Origin: Sphingobacterium sp. PCS056 | GTDB taxonomy: Bacteria; Bacteroidota; Bacteroidia; Sphingobacteriales; Sphingobacteriaceae | Assembly: GCF_023273895.1 (NCBI RefSeq) | Contig: NZ_CP096883.1 | Location: 1,488,001-1,552,000 of the forward strand | Direction of reading: 5' to 3' | DNA: 64,000 bases | Shown here: positions 36,596-44,953 of the stretch, one piece after another | Layout: each line of letters starts with the position of its first letter | Numbering within the stretch: the stretch's first letter is position 1 | Position numbers and translations under genes: made by a program | Notes under the pieces: generated by a model | Told to the model about the DNA's origin: nothing | What the model saw: only the letters and a program-made list of their open reading frames with translations | Databases searched by the model: none

Positions 36596-36684
36596 TGGTC
36601 AATTCGTTACATGAAGATGTGACTTGAGTTATTTCTGACTGACCGAATTTAGATTGATTTTTGTTATTATTTGAACCTCCTGAT

Positions 36685-39507
36685 ATGCGAATGAAGTGTT
36701 TGTGGACTTTCTTGCTTCTGATGTGCTCTTCATTTGTTTTCTTATCCGAAGCGAAAAGTCAGCAAAACTTTGATGTGGAGTATCGTTTGGAACAGGACAG
36801 TATAGCCGTGATCCAAAACCACACATTTGCCAACAAGATCTCCATACATAACCGTACCGATAAAACCATTGAACTGATCCCCTTAGCTCAAGGTACCCTA
36901 TCTTTGTCTGGTTTAATCAAGCTGCCGCAAAAAATCATCTTACAGGCTAACGAAGAAAAAAGTTTTCCGATTAAATATATGGCCGACCGAAATACGTTGA
37001 AATTTAATAATCAAGCTTTCACTTTCGGATTTTCAAGCCCCGACAATACGCTCCGAATACCGGATCCTGTTACGTTTTACACCATATTTGATCAGGAACG
37101 GTCGCTTATATTACAGGCAGATCAACCAGAATATTATTTGGATCAGGCCACTAATCAGGTGCAGTTTCGGATTCTGGCCTCCAATGCGGGGCTCGTGCCC
37201 ATTACTTTTAAGCTACTTTTCTCAGGATTTCCGCCAGGTTTTGAAGTGATGGGGGAAATCTTACCGATCACCCTGCAGCCTGGAGGGCAGGTACTGCTCC
37301 CTTTTACGGCACGAATGCAATCTAAAAGCAGGTTTGATGATGTGGATATTGCCATGCAGGGACTCGATGAGATGGGCCAAGCATTGACCAGTAGTCGGAT
37401 TCGTATCCTACAGGTGGGGAGTGTGAAACGGTTTGGAGCTGCTCCAAACTATGGAAATGAAGCTTATAATAATGCCGTCGCATTGCGCTACACCAGTATG
37501 GATAAATATAACTCCATCTATCAGCTGCAGGGGTATGGTGATCTTGACATCACTCCAGATAAAAAATTAAATTATCGGCTTAATCTAGATTATTATCAAG
37601 ATCAAAAAGCTTTTAATAGCTACGATACCTATATCGACTATCAAGCGAAAGATTGGGCCATCAAATTGGGTAATATTTATGAAAATCTGGATCAAACAAT
37701 CAATGGTAGAGGAGTAAAAGCCAGTTATAAATTGGATAAAAATCGTTCTATTAGCCTTTATGGAGTAGAAAATAACTATATGCTCTTTACACAGCTCAAC
37801 AATCTGATTCCTGGTGCGCATATTATTGGTGCCAATTATACGATTCGAACCAGTCAAAATCAGGAAAGTAATTTGACTTATCTGCATAGCGACCATGATT
37901 ATCGTCAGATCAATAGTGATCAGATTAATGGGAAGACGATCATCCCAATCGGTTCAAATCAACAATTATGGGTAGAAGGAGGCTATAGTACGGAACGTGC
38001 TGATCAAGGAGGAAGTAAACACGCTGTCGCTGCGGGTGCCAATTACCAGTACCATACAGAACATGTGCAAATCACCAGTATGAATTATTACAGTTCGCCA
38101 TATTACACGGGGCTGCGTAGGGGATTGATCCAAAGTGATACGCGCATCACTAAAATGCTGCAAGATAACAGCAGTATTGCTGCGCGCGTGAGTTATATGG
38201 ATAATAATCCAAAATACCAGCGCACAGATCGGGATTATTTTTTTGGTAATCCCAATCGCATCGAGATCTATGAACTGGGCTATCATACCGCAGTTGGAAA
38301 ATTGCAGTTGGATATTAGACCTTATATCATGTTTCAAGAGGCGACGATTCGCGGGTTGGGCCTCTGGGGGTCGAGACCAGAAAGATGGAAGTCGAGCGCC
38401 ATTAGAGCGATAGGAGATGTGAGTTATTTTAGCTCCAAGCATCGCTTTTCCTTGAGAACGGATTATGGTTATACTTATCGCAATACATCCAATAAACCGA
38501 TCAGCCCATTTCATTCTTTAAGATTATCGGGTAGTTACACTAATGCTTATTTGGGTTTTAATACCTATATCCAGATCAATCCTTACTATTTGAATGATCT
38601 CATGGCAAGTACGCCAGATGCCAGCTATAGGATCTATTCTTTTGGACCTAACACGCAGTTTACGGCATTTAAGGGAAGTTTGCAGGCACAGTTGTCGACC
38701 ATGTACAGCTATTACGGATTTTCACGAAGCAACAATTTGTCGCTCAATGGAAATGCGAGGTGGCTGTTTAGGGACAATTGGAGTTTAACGGCAGATGTAT
38801 TTTATAATATGATCCAAAGTCGTGTTCCCTTATATTTTCAACTAGACCCCTATGCGTATGAAACTTCTTCGTTCAACAATAGGCAGATTCGGTTAGGTAT
38901 TGAAAAGAAATTTGTGTACTGGAATAACAATAAGGGCCATAAATTGCAGCTGCAGTTTTTTGACGATCATAATCAGAATGGTATTGCGGATGCGGGAGAA
39001 CTCAAACCTGAGGGTCTTGTGGTTAAGATTGATCAGGATGTGGCGCGTACAGATGCAAAAGGTCAGGTCACATTTTTGAATATGGCGACTGGATCGTATG
39101 CTGTTCAAATCGAAAATAATCAGGGATGGGTGGTAAAAGCTCCGATGAATATCATATTGACAAAAAATCAACGTATAGCGGTACCCTTAGTTAAAACTCG
39201 AGTGGTAAAGGGTAAGATCACACCGATCGCTGATAAATACTTGCAAACTAGTCCAGAACTCTCTGGAATACGTGTGCATGCCGAAGACCAACAAGGTAAC
39301 AGCTACCATACCCTCAGCGATGCAAAGGGCAACTATATGTTCTTCTTGCCTGTGGGGCATTATACCGTATCCATTCCAACAGCGGGAATGGCTTTCACGA
39401 TTGAAAATCCAAGTCAGGAAATTCAATTGACAGATGAACAGGTGATTTATCTGCGGGATTTCAACTATAAAGATGGACGCAGGAAAGTGGAAATCAAACG
39501 TTTTTAA
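36685..39507 (+). CDS. Usher-like outer membrane barrel of a chaperone-usher-type fibre locus
   Basis: About 940 residues from the ATG at 36685 (a TTG at 36661 is less likely), with a signal peptide (VFLSEAKSQ). Residues about 30-260 are Ig-like (HNRTDKTIELIPLAQG, LQPGGQVLLPFTARM). The middle, about 270-770, is a large beta-barrel with many aromatic-Asn-Tyr strands. The C-terminal about 170 residues hold two SdrD-B/Cna-like folds (FFDDHNQNGIADAGELKPEG, TDAKGQVTFLNMATGSYAVQ; LSDAKGNYMFFLPVGHYTVS), as in the tail of CS1/Tcf-type ushers. The opposing operon encodes a PapD-like chaperone, a pilin-like and a tip-like protein. No plug or canonical usher motif was confirmed, so usher is a context-based call. 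Confidence 0.6.
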   Translation: MRMKCLWTFLLLMCSSFVFLSEAKSQQNFDVEYRLEQDSIAVIQNHTFANKISIHNRTDKTIELIPLAQGTLSLSGLIKLPQKIILQANEEKSFPIKYMADRNTLKFNNQAFTFGFSSPDNTLRIPDPVTFYTIFDQERSLILQADQPEYYLDQATNQVQFRILASNAGLVPITFKLLFSGFPPGFEVMGEILPITLQPGGQVLLPFTARMQSKSRFDDVDIAMQGLDEMGQALTSSRIRILQVGSVKRFGAAPNYGNEAYNNAVALRYTSMDKYNSIYQLQGYGDLDITPDKKLNYRLNLDYYQDQKAFNSYDTYIDYQAKDWAIKLGNIYENLDQTINGRGVKASYKLDKNRSISLYGVENNYMLFTQLNNLIPGAHIIGANYTIRTSQNQESNLTYLHSDHDYRQINSDQINGKTIIPIGSNQQLWVEGGYSTERADQGGSKHAVAAGANYQYHTEHVQITSMNYYSSPYYTGLRRGLIQSDTRITKMLQDNSSIAARVSYMDNNPKYQRTDRDYFFGNPNRIEIYELGYHTAVGKLQLDIRPYIMFQEATIRGLGLWGSRPERWKSSAIRAIGDVSYFSSKHRFSLRTDYGYTYRNTSNKPISPFHSLRLSGSYTNAYLGFNTYIQINPYYLNDLMASTPDASYRIYSFGPNTQFTAFKGSLQAQLSTMYSYYGFSRSNNLSLNGNARWLFRDNWSLTADVFYNMIQSRVPLYFQLDPYAYETSSFNNRQIRLGIEKKFVYWNNNKGHKLQLQFFDDHNQNGIADAGELKPEGLVVKIDQDVARTDAKGQVTFLNMATGSYAVQIENNQGWVVKAPMNIILTKNQRIAVPLVKTRVVKGKITPIADKYLQTSPELSGIRVHAEDQQGNSYHTLSDAKGNYMFFLPVGHYTVSIPTAGMAFTIENPSQEIQLTDEQVIYLRDFNYKDGRRKVEIKRF

Positions 39508-40913
39508 GGGGCAATAAAACTAAATATAATGTTGGTCGAATAGATTCCCGATGGTTTGTTCAATAATTTAGAAGTTTCTGATGCGGGAATACTATAACGG
39601 ATGCTTAACGAGCGGTCGATCGTAGGATCTGCTGCATTGATCAACTGTTGTGCTGTGCTGGATAACGTGACTGTCTGCATGCCTGTTTCTCCCGGCATCG
39701 GGCCAATGCGCATGACATTGAGGGGGATGCTGTTGACTCCGGAAGCAAACGATGCCGATGTAGCCCGAACATAGAGATTATAGGGTGTCGTTTTACTGAG
39801 TTTCAAATGCGCAGGCATATCGAGGTTGACACCATTTTTATATTGGTTCGCATTGGTGAAAGATAACCCTACCGTTTGTTGATTAGCGATCAATTCGCCG
39901 AGATCGCTGACGACAACCTCTAGTGTTCCGACACTTTGGGATTGTAAACTTCCTGTTGGATAGGCTGCGGAAGTTTTGTTCCAGGTATACGTCAGGGGTA
40001 TGGAATAGGTACCTGCTTGTACAAATCGCGTTTTCAATTGTGCAGCAGTTATGGAAAATGCATAGTTTAGAGCTTGTGAATTGCTTGTGGGTACAACGAT
40101 ACCTGTTGAATTAGTCAGCGGCTGGCTCGTTGCCGATAAAGCAATTGCTGTAGCGGTAGCGATTCCTGTTAAAGTCGTACTAACAGTGGATACGGGTGAT
40201 AACGGCAATGTGTTGTAAGTCAAGGCTGTTGAAAAGCTGAAATTGCTACCTCCTGTTTGCAAATTGGGAATATAGGGTACAGTATGAGCTAAGGTCATGA
40301 TTTTATTGGCACTGATCCCGGTTGGAGACCGATAGAAGCTTAGGTTGTTGACTAAGATGCCAGTCGTTCCTGCGGTATTTTGCGCTGTGATAAAAGCGGG
40401 AACAACAATACTAAATGCTTGGGTGGCGGGACTCATGGCATTTCCGCCTAGAAGTCCGGGCGCGGTCAGGGCGATATCGGTACTATATGTACCTGCTACC
40501 CATGTAAAGCTGGAAGTCGTCAGACGCAAGTTGCTCAGAACAGTTCCTGAAGCGAGGCTGGCAACGGCCACATACAAGGACTGTGTAGCGGTGGTAAGTG
40601 AGCGTTCTGTACTGCCGCCCAGCACCGATACGCCACCGATGGTGGAAATTTTAAAGTTGGCTAGCGCTAACGGGGCAGGCCCTACGCCACCTAAGATATT
40701 ACTTAAAGTCGCATTATTGGATTTAATGCCGATATTGGGCAATAAGGTGATCGCACTGTTAAATTGTCCTAAAGTAATACTTTGTTGATATTCTGTCCTT
40801 GCTGTAATATTCGCTTCGGGCAGATTCACCGAAATTTGAGCTTGTACAACCATAGGGCACAAACTGACAGCGATGAAAAGGCTGATCTTAGTATGTAATT
40901 TCTTTTTCTGCAA
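39504..40913 (-). CDS. Tip-adhesin-like or large pilin-like exported protein
   Basis: 469 residues with a signal peptide (MVVQAQ). The mature protein is Thr/Ser/Ala-rich and all-beta, starting with ISVNLPEANITARTEY and ending in a beta-strand typical of fimbrial subunits (SGIYSTNIIFSFIAP). The end part (VTLSSTAQQLINAADPTIDR, SLSIRYSIPASETSKLLNKP) echoes the C-terminal half of the small pilin (VTLSQTDQPLVEEADPTTTA, VYNVVYTIPTATTLVALPKE), so it probably is a two-domain tip subunit whose C-terminal domain is a pilin. Overlaps the chaperone gene by 26 bp; its stop codon overlaps that of the usher-like gene (TTAA serves both strands). Confidence 0.6.
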   Translation of the reverse strand: MQKKKLHTKISLFIAVSLCPMVVQAQISVNLPEANITARTEYQQSITLGQFNSAITLLPNIGIKSNNATLSNILGGVGPAPLALANFKISTIGGVSVLGGSTERSLTTATQSLYVAVASLASGTVLSNLRLTTSSFTWVAGTYSTDIALTAPGLLGGNAMSPATQAFSIVVPAFITAQNTAGTTGILVNNLSFYRSPTGISANKIMTLAHTVPYIPNLQTGGSNFSFSTALTYNTLPLSPVSTVSTTLTGIATATAIALSATSQPLTNSTGIVVPTSNSQALNYAFSITAAQLKTRFVQAGTYSIPLTYTWNKTSAAYPTGSLQSQSVGTLEVVVSDLGELIANQQTVGLSFTNANQYKNGVNLDMPAHLKLSKTTPYNLYVRATSASFASGVNSIPLNVMRIGPMPGETGMQTVTLSSTAQQLINAADPTIDRSLSIRYSIPASETSKLLNKPSGIYSTNIIFSFIAP

Positions 40914-41685
40914 TTTTTAGATCGTATTGAGCACCGGCATCTAAGATGGCTACCGCAAGGTAACGGCCTTTGAGGGTTGCCGGTAGATCGAGTTGAATCC
41001 ATTGTTCTGCGTCCGGTAACATCGCAACAGCAATTGATTTGACCGGAATCTCCTCTCCAGTTTCGATATTGGTCAGTTCAAATCGTACGTAGGCATCTTT
41101 ATTTATCTGCCCCGTATTTTTTACTTTTACCATCATTTTCCTGACCTGTTGATCGGCTTCTTTGCTGACGATACCTTTATCTTCAAAGGCTAAAAACAGG
41201 AGATCTCCTACCGGTAAACCGACGGGAACATGATAGACCTGAATGCCAAATTCTAAAAGTATATTCATATTGACACCTTGTGGTACATCGGCTTTTTGCT
41301 CTTTGACCTGAGTGAAAAATAGCATGCTATTGGTCAAGGCTAGCGATTTATTTTCTTTCGGGATGGTCATGGACAGGTTCACGCTTTTTGTTTCTCCAGG
41401 AGCTAAGCGGATACTATTGTCGGAAAGAGCAAGCCAGGAGCCATTGGATTGTTTGCGTTGATCTACCGGAAAATATTGTTTGATCCCCAGTGAATCGCGG
41501 TCCCAATCTTTGATACTGGCCACAAAGTAAAATGTTGAAGTGGAGGCATTGCTAAATGAAATGGTCTGACTGACTGTTTGCCCTACTTCCCCTTTAAAAA
41601 ATATACGGGAAGGTGAAACAGAAATACCCTGAGCAAAGGCCAGGGTATTCAGGTATACTAAAATTAGAGATAAATAAAACTTCAC
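40888..41685 (-). CDS. PapD-like periplasmic fimbrial chaperone
   Basis: 265 residues with a signal peptide (VYLNTLAFAQ). Two Ig-like domains are visible: the first begins GISVSPSRIFFKGEVGQTVS and has the family-typical basic/hydrophobic edge segment LAPGETKSVNLSMTIPKENK; the second starts near residue 165 (VMVKVKNTGQINKDAYVRFE in outline). It is the expected donor-strand chaperone for the pilin and tip proteins encoded on either side. It lies 35 bp downstream of the pilin gene. The G1-strand and Arg/Lys cleft residues cannot be assigned with certainty by eye. Confidence 0.7.
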   Translation of the reverse strand: MKFYLSLILVYLNTLAFAQGISVSPSRIFFKGEVGQTVSQTISFSNASTSTFYFVASIKDWDRDSLGIKQYFPVDQRKQSNGSWLALSDNSIRLAPGETKSVNLSMTIPKENKSLALTNSMLFFTQVKEQKADVPQGVNMNILLEFGIQVYHVPVGLPVGDLLFLAFEDKGIVSKEADQQVRKMMVKVKNTGQINKDAYVRFELTNIETGEEIPVKSIAVAMLPDAEQWIQLDLPATLKGRYLAVAILDAGAQYDLKIAEKEITY

Positions 41686-41720
41686 AAATTAAAATGGAAT
41701 ATTAAGGTTTTTAATTTTTT

Positions 41721-42260
41721 TTATAATTGTGTTGCGGTATACGTAACGGTAGTGGTATAGACCTCCTTGGGTAAAGCCACGAGTGTCGTTGCCGTTGGAA
41801 TGGTATAAACCACATTGTAAACGGCAGTCGTCGTTGGATCAGCTTCTTCGACTAAGGGTTGATCCGTTTGACTAAGGGTTACTGTGCTTAATGTTCCGCC
41901 ATTGGCAGTTGTAGGATCTACGCTAACATTGACCACGCCCAATGCGGGTAAATTGGTCGTATTAGAGCTGTTGGAAGAAGTGAATAATCCATTGGCCTGT
42001 ACGGAGATATCGTAAGGCTTATTGCTAATGACCGTCAGATGTGAGGCTTTTGTCACCGACTTTGGTGCGGCATATTCTGCTGCTGTAGCATACACAAAGT
42101 TGACGGTTGGAGATGCGTCCAAAGCGATCGAAATAACAGAGGCCTGCAGATCAATGTTAACAGTAACAGGATTTGTACTTGCAGATACCTGTGCTTTTGC
42201 TTGATGGCCTAGGCATATTGCTGCTAAGGCAAATAGGGTAAATATTAGGTTTTTTCTCAT
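41721..42260 (-). CDS. Major pilin-like subunit
   Basis: 179 residues from the ATG at 42258-42260 (MRKNLIFTLFALAAICLG); the codons above start with GTG. Signal peptide ends near AKAQ. The mature protein begins with an alternating hydrophobic strand suited to donor-strand exchange (VTVNIDLQASVISIALDA) and ends in a beta-strand (VYTTTVTYTATQL), the pattern of classical and alternate chaperone-usher pilins. It has no cysteine in the mature part. First gene of the pilin-chaperone-tip operon, preceded by a palindrome 20 bp upstream. Confidence 0.65.
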   Translation of the reverse strand: MRKNLIFTLFALAAICLGHQAKAQVSASTNPVTVNIDLQASVISIALDASPTVNFVYATAAEYAAPKSVTKASHLTVISNKPYDISVQANGLFTSSNSSNTTNLPALGVVNVSVDPTTANGGTLSTVTLSQTDQPLVEEADPTTTAVYNVVYTIPTATTLVALPKEVYTTTVTYTATQL

Positions 42261-42279
42261 AATGCTCACAATTTATTAG

Positions 42280-42297
42280 ATGCTTAAAATTAAGCAT
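42280..42297. promoter_or_regulatory. Palindromic operator-like site upstream of the pilin gene
   Basis: Perfect palindrome ATGCTTAAAATTAAGCAT, 20 bp before the pilin ATG, with a second short inverted repeat beyond it (GCATA-TCC-TATGC at about 42307-42320). Placement fits a repressor site or an RNA hairpin in the leader. Confidence 0.4.
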
Positions 42298-42345
42298 TAA
42301 GAGAGGCATATCCTATGCTGTACAGTCACATAATGATGTTATAAA

Positions 42346-42569
42346 GAAGGTTAGATGGTTAGGGAGTTAGAAGGTTAGAAGGTTAGGGAGTTAGATGGTT
42401 AGATAATTAGGGAGTTAGAGCTATTGGTCACTAGTCACTCCGTTACTCCTTTACTGCGTCACTCTGTTACTCCTTTACTAGTCACTCCGTTACTCCTTTA
42501 CTGATCACTGCGTCACTCTGTTACTCCGTCACTAGTTCACTGGTCACTAAATCACTAGGTACTTGGTCA
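42346..42569 (+). repeat. Two-part low-complexity repeat, copy C
   Basis: GTTAG-type block (AAGGTTAGATGGTTAGGGAG and variants) to about 42420, then a long block of CACT/TACT units (GTCACTCCGTTACTCCTTTA and variants). The right end encodes the last 14 residues and stop of the histidine kinase on the minus strand. Confidence 0.9.
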
Positions 42570-43447
42570 TCGTACGCTAATGGAAGTGATATATAGACCC
42601 TAAGCACATCTGCAGTTGAATTTTCAAACTTAAGACTGCCACCTACTCGCTGTAATAAATCTTTGCACAACGACACTCCAAGACCAGTTCCGGTATGATT
42701 TGCTATTTTTTTATATTCCCAGCTGTTTTTATTATTCAGGTTGGATATGGTGGAGTCGGAGATATGGTCTCCTTTATTTTCAATAAATATTCTGAACGCA
42801 TCTCGTTCACTTTCTACTATACCGATCCTTATTATTCCTCCAGTATGAGAAAATTTGATCGCATTACTCATAATATTCCGGATCACAAAGCAGAAGATGT
42901 CTCGACTCATATGCACCTCTAACTGTGTCGGAACAGTGTTGTTGATGATCAAATTTTTCCTATCCAGATTACATTGAAATAAGGATAATATAGTATCGAT
43001 CTGCTCTAAAATAGAAAAGGTTTCTTTATTTTCTAAATTATCTCTCAGTTGTGATTCTGCCCATAACAAAACTTCGTTCAACATGTTTTTGGATAAGGTT
43101 ACCTGCTGTCCCAATGCTTCAAAAACTTGTTGCAGTTCGGATTTTGTCATAAGTGATAAGTCTTCCATTTGTAGCAACATATCCATGGATGCAAAGGGGG
43201 TGCGCAAATCATGGGAAGCGATGGAAAGTACTTTTGTTTTGAAAAATTCTGACGCCTTTAATTCCTTAATATAACGTATGATTTGGTCTCCTTGTTGCTT
43301 AAGCTTAAGATTTGTTTCTAATAATTTTAATTTCTCGTGCTTCAGCATACGATTTTTTTGAATCAAGAAATACAGTAAAATTCCAATAATAATTTTGCTG
43401 ACAATAATGGCAACAATGAGGAGCTTTATAATGGTTTGATCTTGCAT
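42521..43447 (-). CDS. Sensor histidine kinase with a repeat-derived C-terminus
   Basis: 308 residues from the ATG at 43445-43447, which has AAAGGA five bases upstream; longer starts at 43468 and 43477 (GTG) lack this. One membrane helix (IIKLLIVAIIVSKIIIGILL), a short coiled coil, HisKA with SIASHDLRTPFASMDML (phosphoacceptor His) and HATPase_c (NIMSNAIKFSHTGG, GTGLGVSLCKDLL). No periplasmic sensor domain. The C-terminal residues DDQVPSDLVTSELVTE are encoded by the GTCACT repeat, so the original end has been replaced. The family is clear; partner unknown, possibly the orphan LuxR-type regulator at 36 kb. Confidence 0.88.
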   Translation of the reverse strand: MQDQTIIKLLIVAIIVSKIIIGILLYFLIQKNRMLKHEKLKLLETNLKLKQQGDQIIRYIKELKASEFFKTKVLSIASHDLRTPFASMDMLLQMEDLSLMTKSELQQVFEALGQQVTLSKNMLNEVLLWAESQLRDNLENKETFSILEQIDTILSLFQCNLDRKNLIINNTVPTQLEVHMSRDIFCFVIRNIMSNAIKFSHTGGIIRIGIVESERDAFRIFIENKGDHISDSTISNLNNKNSWEYKKIANHTGTGLGVSLCKDLLQRVGGSLKFENSTADVLRVYISLPLAYDDQVPSDLVTSELVTE

Positions 43448-43677
43448 AAATTCCTTTCTAAACGTCATTGATATCACGGATTAGCTCATGAGATAAATGC
43501 GAGTTGTATTCAATAAATTAAAAAAATAGATAGGAGTTTGATTGTGTTTTTGTAAAATTAATCAAAATAATCTTAGGGTAAATATAGGGCTTTTGAATTA
43601 AATTCGGGAATCCTTTTAATGTGAAAACAAAAATATTTGGAGCGAAATATAATGGGAATTACTTTGTGACTATTTAA

Positions 43678-43870
43678 GGTTAGAAAGTTAGGAGGTTAGA
43701 AAGTTAGGAGGTTAGAAAGTTAGACCGCTTTGTCACTGGTTACTAGGTTACTTCGTTACTAGATCACTTTGCCACTGGTTACTAGGTTACTTCGTTACTA
43801 GATCACTTTGTTACTGGTTACTTCGTTACTGATCACTTTGTTACTGGTTACTTCGTTACTGGTCACTAAT
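43678..43870 (+). repeat. Two-part low-complexity repeat, copy D
   Basis: GTTAG block (GGTTAGAAAGTTAGGAGG, repeated) to about 43722, then a TACT/CACT block with units such as ACTGGTTACTAGGTTACTTC and a longer period of about 48 bp. The right end runs into the last codons of the TetR-family gene (minus strand). Confidence 0.9.
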
Positions 43871-44498
43871 CACCATAAGTTTCTTGTAGAATAAATTTTA
43901 TTGCTTCTCTAATGCGGTTCATGCCTTCTTCCTGCGTAAGGTCGATTTCGCAAAATGTACTGTCTGTTGTCTTGGTATGGAGTACTAAGTAATAAATTCC
44001 GGCAATCAATAAACTGGTCACAGCTCTTAGATCCACTTGTTTGTCTTTTAATTCTTCATCTGCAAAAGGAAAGAATAATGCGCTTACATCATCTCTTGCT
44101 TGCGATAGTTGGGACATCATTTCCGATCGTTCACTGAGTTGCCACAGGATTACCTTTTGCATTTCTTCGTTAGCACTAAATTGTACGATCTGATCCAGTA
44201 ACATGTGTTCGAGCAAGTGACGTGAGCTTGTTTGCGCATTGTTTTTAAATAATGCTTCAGCACTATCGCTCGCAACGATCCAGTAATCTTTTGTTTTAAT
44301 ATAGGTTGCTATTAAGTGATCAATGTGTCCAAAATATGCTGAAATAAGTTTCCGGTCTACCCCTGCAGCTTTTGCAAGATTGGTGGGCGTTAGACCGGTA
44401 TAGCCTTTTGCTGCTAATACGGTACCAACAGATTGTATGAGTTTCGACATCGTCCTACTTTTGTCGTTTTTTTCTCCTTGATATGTTTTTCTAACCAT
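43866..44498 (-). CDS. TetR/AcrR-family transcriptional regulator
   Basis: 210 residues from the ATG at 44496-44498 (MVRKTYQGEKNDKSRTMSKL); a longer frame to 44600 would add 34 residues. The HTH is clear at about 15-65 (KLIQSVGTVLAAKGYTGLTP, TNLAKAAGVDRKLISAYFGH) and the rest is a helical ligand-binding domain (MLLDQIVQFSANEEMQKVIL; RAVTSLLIAGIYYLVL). The stop codon lies at the edge of repeat copy D. No adjacent structural gene, so its target is unknown. Confidence 0.82.
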   Translation of the reverse strand: MVRKTYQGEKNDKSRTMSKLIQSVGTVLAAKGYTGLTPTNLAKAAGVDRKLISAYFGHIDHLIATYIKTKDYWIVASDSAEALFKNNAQTSSRHLLEHMLLDQIVQFSANEEMQKVILWQLSERSEMMSQLSQARDDVSALFFPFADEELKDKQVDLRAVTSLLIAGIYYLVLHTKTTDSTFCEIDLTQEEGMNRIREAIKFILQETYGD

Positions 44499-44953
44499 TT
44501 TAAGTAGTTTCGGATTCTTATGAGCTGCCTGGCGCAAGTTAACTCCATCTATGTAGACAATTGTGTGTACAGACTGTTTTAAAATATCACTGTAAATCAC
44601 TTAAATATATACGTACAGTTTTATTTTTTTACGAGGTCTAAATGGCGTTGGCAGATATCTAAGTCAAACATATAAAAAATATTTTTCTAATCAACGATAA
44701 TTATCGCATATTTAGGAAAATTATCATTTTACACCGTCTGAATTAGGCTTAATTGCTTTCCAAATTCATCTGTTTATTCTTTTTATTGAGGGATAATTTT
44801 AAAATATAAGATCTGTACGACTAATACAAAAAAGGGAGGGCTGAACGGATATTGTGGAGAGATCATATGCTGGGGCCGACGTTTTTTATTGACTTTAAAA
44901 TTGGATTTTGTATTTATATTTCCTATTTTCAACTCTACTAAAACCTTTTAATT
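44499..44953. other. Divergent gap between TetR gene and GH43 gene
   Basis: Contains CGATAATTATCG (44695-44706), a perfect 12-bp palindrome, and two related GTACAG elements near 44566 and 44617 which could be regulator sites. No gene was seen. Confidence 0.35.
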
